Origin: JAAGZL01 sp964628835
GTDB lineage: Bacteria > Pseudomonadota > Gammaproteobacteria > Chromatiales > Chromatiaceae
NCBI GenBank assembly: GCA_964628835.1
Contig: CAZVME010000073.1
Span: 1-16,181 of the forward strand
Direction: 5' to 3'
Length of the DNA: 16,181 nt
This document shows, in pieces, positions 7,655 to 12,793 of this stretch. Under the pieces are notes generated by a model that saw nothing but the letters and a program-made list of their open reading frames with translations, was not told the DNA's origin and made no database searches. The position numbers were made by a program, and so were the translations under genes. Numbering within the stretch: the first letter of the stretch is position 1; the number at the start of each line of letters is the position of its first letter.

Positions 7655-8311
7655 TTACCAGCTCTGCTTGCGGTTACCGGCCTGTAGGCGGGGCAGGATC
7701 ATTCCCAGGATTATCCCCAGTAAGATCACTCCGGCACCCACCATGAACCAGTGCTGGGCCTGATCGTTTTTCAGCTCCTGATTCTCCTGCTTCAGATTTT
7801 CCAGCTCCCAGGTCTGGGAGGCGAGCTGTTTGCGCAGTTCCTTGCGCTCTTCTGCGATGCGGATGGCGTCTGAGGAGATACTCTTTATCTCCTCTAGCTC
7901 TGTATCCAGATTGTCGCTAGTGGCCAGCAGTTTGTTGTGTTCCTCCTTCAGCCCCCGATGCCTCTGCTGTAACTCCAGAAATGGCCGAGTGGCGTTTTCC
8001 ATGCGCTGTTTCATTTCAGTGTAACGCTTTTCAGCTACGGCCACCCGGTCTCTGGCGCTGGGGGATTTCATCAACTGTCGGGTCAGTACAAAACCAAGTC
8101 TGCCCTTGCTGTCGCGGACCTTGGAGTAGCCGGTTTTGCTGTTGCTGGATACAAGCACCACCTCTTCCCCGGCCGGGAGCATGCGCTGTATCTTGTGGTT
8201 GGTCCCTTCGCCAGCACGCATGGTGATGTGTGTCTGGTCGGTAATATAGCGCGACTCCGCATGTAGGCAGCCAACAATTAACAGAAGCAGTAGGGGAAGG
8301 GCTCGTTTCAC
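7655..8311 (-). CDS. SH3b domain, coiled-coil, membrane-anchored protein (YgiM/TIGR04211 family)
   Basis: This is a 218-residue envelope protein of the SH3-and-anchor family. In order it has an export signal (1-18), a bacterial SH3 domain (about 20-85, with TMRAGEGTNHKIQRMLPAGE and GYSKVRDSKGRLGFV), a coiled coil (about 90-187), a membrane helix (about 190-208) and a basic end. The C-terminal layout, QHWFMVGAGVILLGIILGMI, matches E. coli YgiM (QWFMYGGGVLGLGLLLG). The start is a GTG at 8311 and I see no clear Shine-Dalgarno sequence. The signal offers both a lipobox-like IVGC (Cys15) and an ordinary LHA|ES cleavage site. The cellular role of the family is not well defined; SH3b domains often bind cell-wall ligands. 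It converges on ilvD and faces the DnaA-box region at its 5' side. Confidence 0.88.
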   Translation of the reverse strand: MKRALPLLLLLIVGCLHAESRYITDQTHITMRAGEGTNHKIQRMLPAGEEVVLVSSNSKTGYSKVRDSKGRLGFVLTRQLMKSPSARDRVAVAEKRYTEMKQRMENATRPFLELQQRHRGLKEEHNKLLATSDNLDTELEEIKSISSDAIRIAEERKELRKQLASQTWELENLKQENQELKNDQAQHWFMVGAGVILLGIILGMILPRLQAGNRKQSW

Positions 8312-8464
8312 AGTGGATTTGGGTAGTTATCGGCCTTGGGATTGACGGTATTCTTTCAAAAGTGATTCGGGATGTCCAAGCGGTTTTTGCGATCTGTGGA
8401 CTGGTGGAGGTTATAAGCGTAAAAAAATGGTGGAAATCAAACGGAAAACTGTGGTTTGCTGCAG

Positions 8465-8473
8465 TTATTCACA
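8465..8473 (+). promoter_or_regulatory. DnaA box
   Basis: TTATTCACA matches the relaxed DnaA consensus TTWTNCACA exactly. It lies at the left border of the AT-rich stretch. Confidence 0.5.
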
Positions 8474-8643
8474 TATGGTCGCCGTTTACAATATGGCTAT
8501 GGGTTTTTTGCAACAATTCAACCCATTATTTGGCTTAAAGTGTATAACTAATTGAATTTTCTGCGTATATGTTAATTGTACAATTTTTCAACAATTTGTT
8601 TGCTCGTCACTGTTAACGCGGGTTGCAACTTTTTGCGCTGCTT

Positions 8644-8652
8644 TTTTACACA
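8644..8652 (+). promoter_or_regulatory. DnaA box
   Basis: TTTTACACA matches TTWTNCACA exactly. It begins 12 bases before the next box in the same orientation. Confidence 0.5.
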
Positions 8653-8655
8653 GAG

Positions 8656-8664
8656 TTATCCACA
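8656..8664 (+). promoter_or_regulatory. High-affinity DnaA box
   Basis: TTATCCACA is the perfect strong DnaA box. Together with the box at 8670-8678 it forms an inverted pair separated by five bases (GGAAA). Confidence 0.7.
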
Positions 8665-8669
8665 GGAAA

Positions 8670-8678
8670 TGTGGATAA
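8670..8678 (-). promoter_or_regulatory. High-affinity DnaA box, inverted
   Basis: TGTGGATAA on the plus strand reads as TTATCCACA on the minus strand, the perfect strong DnaA box. It is the mirror partner of the box at 8656-8664. Confidence 0.7.
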
Positions 8679-8828
8679 GGTAATAATCCCTGTCACAACA
8701 TGATGATAGCCGTGTGGGTGAATGATTTACATAATAAATGGTGTTTAAGCTGGGGCTGTGATCTATGCTTTATTCCATAGAAACATCTCCAATCCGTCGC
8801 TGCGTCTGCATTCGCACTGATATTCCGT

Positions 8829-8834
8829 TATAAT
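8829..8834 (+). promoter_or_regulatory. Candidate -10 element for typA
   Basis: A perfect TATAAT lies 31 bases before the typA start codon and would give a leader of roughly 25 bases. I found no good -35 hexamer at the right distance upstream, so the promoter may need an activator. The nearest DnaA box ends about 150 bases upstream. Confidence 0.5.
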
Positions 8835-8865
8835 CCCTCGCTTTTTCGCCAAGGAACCCCTAACC

Positions 8866-10689
8866 GTGATTACCAAGCTGCGCAATATCGCCATTATCGC
8901 CCATGTCGACCATGGCAAGACCACACTGGTGGATGAACTGCTAAAGCAGTCTGGCACTCTGGGAGAACGGTTTGGTGAGGTGGAACGGGTTATGGATTCC
9001 AATGACCAGGAGAGGGAGCGTGGCATCACCATCCTCTCCAAGAATACCGCCATTACCTGGAACGACTATCGGATTAATATCGTTGATACCCCAGGCCATG
9101 CCGATTTTGGCGGTGAGGTGGAGCGGGTGCTCTCCATGGTGGATTCGGTGCTGCTGCTGGTGGATGCCCAGGAGGGACCCATGCCCCAGACCAGATTTGT
9201 CACCCAAAAGGCTTTCGATCACGGTCTGCGTCCCATCGTGGTGGTGAACAAGATCGATAAGCCTGGTGCGCGTCCCGACTGGGTTATCGATCAGGTGTTC
9301 GAGCTGTTTGACCGCCTTGGTGCTACCGATGAGCAGCTGGATTTCCCCGTCATATATGCCTCCGCCATCAACGGCTACGCTGGGGCGGAGGGGGATGTGC
9401 GTGAAGGTGATATGACATCGCTGTTTGAGGCCATTGTGGAGCACTGCCCGACACCTGATGTGGATCTAGATGGGCCGTTTCAGATGCAGATATCCAACCT
9501 GGATTATAGCAGCTACGTGGGGGCCATCGCCGTGGGCCGGGTTACCCGCGGTAGCGTGAAACCCAACCAGCAGGTGGTGGTGGCCAAGTACGACGGTGAA
9601 GAGCACAAGGCCAAGATTGGCCTGGTGTACGGATATATGGGACTGCAACGCAACGAAGTGAAGCAGGCCAGCGCCGGCGATATCATCGCCATAACCGGTA
9701 TCGAGGGGCCAAACGTCTCGGACACCCTGTGTGACCCAAACCATATTGAAGCCATGTCCGCACTCAGTGTGGATGAGCCCACCGTCTCCATGACCTTTCA
9801 GGTCAATGCCTCCCCCTTTGCCGGTAAAGAGGGTAAATACCTCACTTCACGCCAGCTCAAGGAGCGCCTGGAGACAGAGCTGATCCACAACGTGGCGCTG
9901 CGAGTGGAGGAGGGTACTGATCCCGAGAAGTTCAAGGTCTCCGGTCGTGGTGAACTGCATCTGTCAGTGCTTCTGGAGACTATGCGCCGTGAGGGCTTTG
10001 AGTTGGCCGTATCCCGCCCCGAGGTGATCTTCCGCGAGATTGATGGTGAGGTGTGTGAACCATACGAACAGCTCACGGTGGATGTTGAAGAGCAGCATCA
10101 GGGCGCCTTGATGGAGGCCTTGGGTTCCCGCAAGGGTGAGTTGAAGGATATGGTGCCAGATAGCAAGGGCCGGGTACGCCTGGACTATATCATCCCCTCG
10201 CGCGGCCTGATCGGTTTTCAGACCGAGTTCATGACTACTACCTCGGGCACCGGTCTTATGTACCATGTGTTCGATCATTATGGCCCGGCCCAGCATGGTG
10301 GCATTGCACCGCGTAAGAATGGGGTGTTGATCTCCAACGGCCAGGGCAAGGTGTTGGGCTTTGCCTTGTTCAACTTGCAGGAGCGTGGTCGGATGTTCTC
10401 TTCACCAAGTGATCAGGTGTATGAAGGCCAGATTGTGGGTATCCACTCCCGCGACAATGATCTGGTGGTCAACCCGCTGAAGGGCAAGCAGCTCACCAAC
10501 GTCCGCGCCTCGGGTAAAGATGACGCCATCGCCCTGACAACGCCGGTTAAATTCTCCCTGGAACAGGCGTTGGAGTTTATCGAGGAGGATGAGTTGGTAG
10601 AGATTACACCCAGCGCGATCCGAATCCGTAAGCGTTTTCTCAAGGAGCATGAGCGCAAGAAGGCGTCACGGGAGAAACTCGGGGGCTAG
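8866..10689 (+). CDS. typA: Ribosome-associated translational GTPase TypA/BipA
   Basis: TypA is an EF-G/EF-4-like GTPase that binds ribosomes and helps 50S assembly and stress adaptation, notably at low temperature. The 607-residue protein matches E. coli BipA (607) throughout. Visible are G1 AHVDHGKTT (12-20), the switch region RGITILSKNTAI, G3 DTPGHADF (74-81), G4 NKID (128-131), the EF-G-like domain III segment VSGRGELHLSVL, and the BipA-specific C-terminal part with GRVRLDYIIPSRGLIGFQ and EGQIVGIHSR. The start is GTG 8866, giving MITKLRNIAIIAHVDHGK (E. coli MIEKLRN), with AAGGA (8851-8855) upstream. It appears to be a single-gene transcript preceded by the long DnaA-box region. Confidence 0.98.
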   Translation: MITKLRNIAIIAHVDHGKTTLVDELLKQSGTLGERFGEVERVMDSNDQERERGITILSKNTAITWNDYRINIVDTPGHADFGGEVERVLSMVDSVLLLVDAQEGPMPQTRFVTQKAFDHGLRPIVVVNKIDKPGARPDWVIDQVFELFDRLGATDEQLDFPVIYASAINGYAGAEGDVREGDMTSLFEAIVEHCPTPDVDLDGPFQMQISNLDYSSYVGAIAVGRVTRGSVKPNQQVVVAKYDGEEHKAKIGLVYGYMGLQRNEVKQASAGDIIAITGIEGPNVSDTLCDPNHIEAMSALSVDEPTVSMTFQVNASPFAGKEGKYLTSRQLKERLETELIHNVALRVEEGTDPEKFKVSGRGELHLSVLLETMRREGFELAVSRPEVIFREIDGEVCEPYEQLTVDVEEQHQGALMEALGSRKGELKDMVPDSKGRVRLDYIIPSRGLIGFQTEFMTTTSGTGLMYHVFDHYGPAQHGGIAPRKNGVLISNGQGKVLGFALFNLQERGRMFSSPSDQVYEGQIVGIHSRDNDLVVNPLKGKQLTNVRASGKDDAIALTTPVKFSLEQALEFIEEDELVEITPSAIRIRKRFLKEHERKKASREKLGG

Positions 10690-10704
10690 AGCCTTTTTAC
10701 CAGG

Positions 10705-10743
10705 GAAAAATAAACCCCGATGGCGGTCCGTGCCATCGGGGTT
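10705..10743 (-). terminator. Strong hairpin after typA, with T run on the minus strand
   Basis: AACCCCGATGGC (10713-10724) and GCCATCGGGGTT (10732-10743) form a perfect 12-bp stem with a 7-base loop. On the plus strand the bases after it (ATGTCGCC) give no U run. On the minus strand the hairpin is followed by TATTTTTCCC, a standard intrinsic terminator. It could still help end the typA mRNA. No gene on the minus strand appears to need it. Confidence 0.65.
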
Positions 10744-10879
10744 ATGTCGCCGAGCTTGGTTGGCTTAGTGTGTCCTGTCCCTATGACTCTTCCCTAGGTG
10801 TTTTTATTTGATCCATGGTGGCGACCCCTAAAGAGTGCCACAGGAGTGCTGCAGCTTGCGTACTCCTTCTCTCTTTTCC

Positions 10880-10899
10880 TTGTAGGAAAATTCCTACAA
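10880..10899. promoter_or_regulatory. Nine-base inverted repeat, possible operator for pip
   Basis: TTGTAGGAA (10880-10888) and TTCCTACAA (10891-10899) form a perfect inverted repeat with two bases between. It ends 8 bases before the candidate -35 box of the pip promoter, a usual position for a dimeric regulator. I cannot name the regulator. Confidence 0.45.
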
Positions 10900-10907
10900 A
10901 CTCTCGG

Positions 10908-10936
10908 GTGACCTAGGGTTGTTACCTCGGTACACT
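10908..10936 (+). promoter_or_regulatory. Candidate pip promoter for a leaderless mRNA
   Basis: GTGACC (10908-10913) and TACACT (10931-10936) are 17 bases apart and each matches 4 of 6 sigma-70 consensus bases. Transcription would start at about 10942-10944, at or beside the ATG at 10944. There is no Shine-Dalgarno sequence before that ATG, only CTCTCTCTC. Both facts point to a leaderless transcript. Confidence 0.4.
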
Positions 10937-10943
10937 CTCTCTC

Positions 10944-11894
10944 ATGGGTAGCTTTTATCCGGAAATTAAACCACATGTGACTCATCAGCTAAGGGTGGAT
11001 GGCGTTCACACCCTGTATATTGAGGAGTGTGGCGAGCCGGACGGCATCCCCATACTGTTTCTCCACGGTGGTCCGGGCGCAGGATGCCAGCCCTCTCATC
11101 GCCGCTTTTTTGACCCCAACAGATACCGCATAATCCTGTTCGATCAGCGAGGTTGTGGTCGTTCCACCCCCCATGCCGAACTGGAGGCAAACGACACCGG
11201 TCGTCTGATCTCGGATATCGAGAGCATTCGCGAGTTGCTGGGTATAAGTGATTGGATGGTGTTTGGCGGGTCCTGGGGTTCCACTCTGGCCCTAGCCTAT
11301 GCGGAAGTCCACCCCGACCGGGTGTTGGGATTGATCCTGCGCGGGATATTTCTCTGCCGCAAACAAGAGATCGAGTGGTTTTATCAGGAGGGGGCCAGTC
11401 GCATATATCCAGATTACTGGCAGAGCTATCTCTCCATAGTGCCAGAGTCGGAGCGTGGCGATATGCTGCGGGCCTACCATCGACGTCTCACTGGAGTGGA
11501 TGAACTGGCCCGGATGGCGGCGGCCAAGGCCTGGTCGCTATGGGAGGCGAGAACCGCCAGCCTGCTGCCGGCCAAGGAGATTATCAACCACTTCAGTGAT
11601 CCCCGCGTGGCCTTGAGTCTGGCTCGAATCGAGAGTCACTACTTCATCAACAACGCATTTCTCGAGCCGAATCAGCTGTTGGATAACGCTCATATAATCT
11701 CCGATCTCCCCGGAATAATTATCCAGGGGCGCTATGATCTTATCTGTCCTCTGCAATCCGCCTGGGAGTTGCATCAGGCCTGGCCCAAGAGTGAGCTGAA
11801 GATTATTGCCGATGCTGGTCATGCAGCGGATGAGCCTGGAATCGGCAGGGCGTTGGTGCAGGCCACCGACTACTTTGCGGAGCAGCTGGGGTAG
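10944..11894 (+). CDS. pip: Prolyl iminopeptidase (alpha/beta hydrolase, S33 family)
   Basis: Prolyl iminopeptidase removes N-terminal proline from peptides in the cytosol. The protein is 316 residues, the usual size. It shows the oxyanion-hole motif HGGPGAG (41-47), FDQRGCGRS (66-74), the nucleophile elbow GGSWGS with Ser110, the acid in GRYDLICP (Asp265) and the base in DAGHAADEPG (His293). The N-terminal MGSFYPEIKP aligns with the usual family start (E. coli-type relatives begin M..LYP), so ATG 10944 is retained although no ribosome-binding site precedes it. The gene is followed by a 291-base gap with a repeat element and then dtd in the same direction. Confidence 0.94.
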   Translation: MGSFYPEIKPHVTHQLRVDGVHTLYIEECGEPDGIPILFLHGGPGAGCQPSHRRFFDPNRYRIILFDQRGCGRSTPHAELEANDTGRLISDIESIRELLGISDWMVFGGSWGSTLALAYAEVHPDRVLGLILRGIFLCRKQEIEWFYQEGASRIYPDYWQSYLSIVPESERGDMLRAYHRRLTGVDELARMAAAKAWSLWEARTASLLPAKEIINHFSDPRVALSLARIESHYFINNAFLEPNQLLDNAHIISDLPGIIIQGRYDLICPLQSAWELHQAWPKSELKIIADAGHAADEPGIGRALVQATDYFAEQLG

Positions 11895-11943
11895 TGTCAT
11901 ATATGGTGGTTCTTCAGCAATATTTATGGGCAGTTCAAGCTAA

Positions 11944-11967
11944 TACCTGAACCTACGGATCCAGGTA
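11944..11967 (+). terminator. Weak hairpin after pip
   Basis: TACCTG (11944-11949) pairs with CAGGTA (11962-11967) across 12 bases, about 50 bases after the pip stop. The next bases are AT-rich (ATAATTAATT) but not a T run. This is a poor terminator candidate, and no better one precedes the repeat element. Confidence 0.25.
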
Positions 11968-11976
11968 ATAATTAAT

Positions 11977-12094
11977 TCTCACAGAGACGCCAAGGACGCA
12001 AAGATACAATGCTACTAAGGAACCTCTGATTTAATCAGAGCTTCCTTAAGTATTTCAGGGGGTTTTCTTGGCGTACTTTGCGTATTTGCGCGAG
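11977..12094. repeat. MITE-like inverted-repeat element, non-coding
   Basis: The left arm at 11987-12004 has two ACGC.AAG units. The right arm at 12066-12083 is its reverse complement with 15 of 18 bases matching. Between them lies a long hairpin (12016-12048): TAAGGAA and CTCTGATT pair with their complements around a single C-C mismatch. Runs of ACGCAAAG-like units are common in dispersed intergenic repeats of environmental proteobacteria (recalled, not searched). There is no coding capacity, and I could not define target-site duplications. The element fills most of the pip-dtd gap. Confidence 0.5.
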
Positions 12095-12185
12095 CATCAA
12101 TAATATTAATTGATATGGCTCCAAAGTGTCCGGGTATATTGTCCCGGGAAGACTGTATTATTTTCTGATTCCAGAGGCTAAAAAA

Positions 12186-12623
12186 ATGATTGGTCTGTTG
12201 CAGCGCGTCACCCAGGCCCGAGTGGTGGTGGATGCCGAGGTGGTGGCGGAGATTGGTCCCGGCCTTTTGGTGCTGGTGGGGGTGGAGCGCGGGGATGATG
12301 AGGCCCGGGCCGAGCGTCTGCTTGAGCGTATTTTGAACTACCGGGTGTTTCCTGATGCTGCTGACCGTATGAACCTGAGTCTTAAGGATACAGGGGGAGA
12401 AGTGCTGCTGGTGCCGCAATTCACCCTGGCGGCAGACACCAGAAAGGGCAACCGACCAGGCTTTTCCACTGCGGCACAACCGGATGACGGCCAGTATCTG
12501 TTTAACCATGTCTATGCCTGCGCCAGGGAGCAACATGCCAGGGTTGAGAAGGGTATTTTTGGCGCCGATATGCAGGTGTCACTGACCAACGATGGGCCGG
12601 TAACCTTCTGGCTCCAGACCTGA
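12186..12623 (+). CDS. dtd: D-aminoacyl-tRNA deacylase
   Basis: Dtd hydrolyses D-amino acids, and glycine mischarged on tRNAAla, off tRNAs as a proofreading step. From ATG 12186 the protein is 145 residues, exactly the length of E. coli Dtd, and starts MIGLLQRVTQARV (E. coli MIALIQRVTRASV). The active-site segments are QFTLAADT and, near the C terminus, NDGPVTFW, which carries the Gly-cisPro motif of the family. In the first segment the usual Ser before QFT is Pro (LLVPQFTL). A GTG at 12126 would add 20 residues with no counterpart in the family. AGAGG (12172-12176) serves the ATG. It lies downstream of pip in the same direction, but the repeat element separates the two. Confidence 0.95.
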   Translation: MIGLLQRVTQARVVVDAEVVAEIGPGLLVLVGVERGDDEARAERLLERILNYRVFPDAADRMNLSLKDTGGEVLLVPQFTLAADTRKGNRPGFSTAAQPDDGQYLFNHVYACAREQHARVEKGIFGADMQVSLTNDGPVTFWLQT

Positions 12624-12664
12624 TCATATCCATGCTGGGTGGGATTGGCTCTTTGAAGTGATTA

Positions 12665-12672
12665 CCCCCCCC
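12665..12672 (+). repeat. Run of eight C residues upstream of the chemoreceptor gene
   Basis: This homopolymer lies in the 170-base gap between dtd and the chemoreceptor gene, about 120 bases before the latter's start. Such runs can vary in length by slippage. At this distance an effect on the promoter is only a possibility. Confidence 0.4.
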
Positions 12673-12793
12673 TCCCACACACTCAGGAAGTAAAGTTATT
12701 TCCTGTTCTGCCGCCATATCCCCTATGGCAGTGGCATAACCCTTTATTTATAACCTTAGTTAGACCGGTCGTTGCGGCTGGTCTGGATAGAAT

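Larger units (their letters stand above)
8312..8865. other. 554-base non-coding region with AT-rich core and DnaA boxes
   Basis: This is the longest gap in the window, between the divergent SH3-domain gene and typA. I find no credible gene in it. From left to right it holds a DnaA box at 8465-8473, a visibly AT-rich stretch at about 8500-8600, a one-mismatch DnaA-like site (TTTTCAACA, 8585-8593), a cluster of three DnaA boxes at 8644-8678, and a typA promoter element near 8829. It may be a replication origin, a DnaA-titrating site or a DnaA-regulated promoter region. Confidence 0.6.

Noticed and set aside
8427..8555. A 42-codon reading frame in the long gap before typA
   Set aside because: GGAGG lies 16 bases upstream, too far for normal initiation. 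The sequence has no recognisable features and overlaps a DnaA box and AT-rich DNA.
10792..10918. CCCTAGGT (10792-10799) and ACCTAGGG (10911-10918) as ends of a mobile element
   Set aside because: Only eight bases match, flanking bases show no target duplication, and the interval contains the pip promoter region.
10794..10985. Minus-strand reading frame between typA and pip
   Set aside because: The 63-residue product has no family features, would overlap the pip start, and lacks a visible ribosome site. The reverse-oriented terminator alone is not enough to support a gene.
11895..12185. tRNA or small RNA gene in the pip-dtd gap
   Set aside because: No cloverleaf or conserved tRNA motifs are visible, and the structure is better explained by inverted-repeat arms.
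12762..12784. Hairpin AGACCGG/CTGGTCT just before the chemoreceptor start
   Set aside because: It is a 7-bp stem with a G-U pair and a 9-base loop with no further support. It may be chance.
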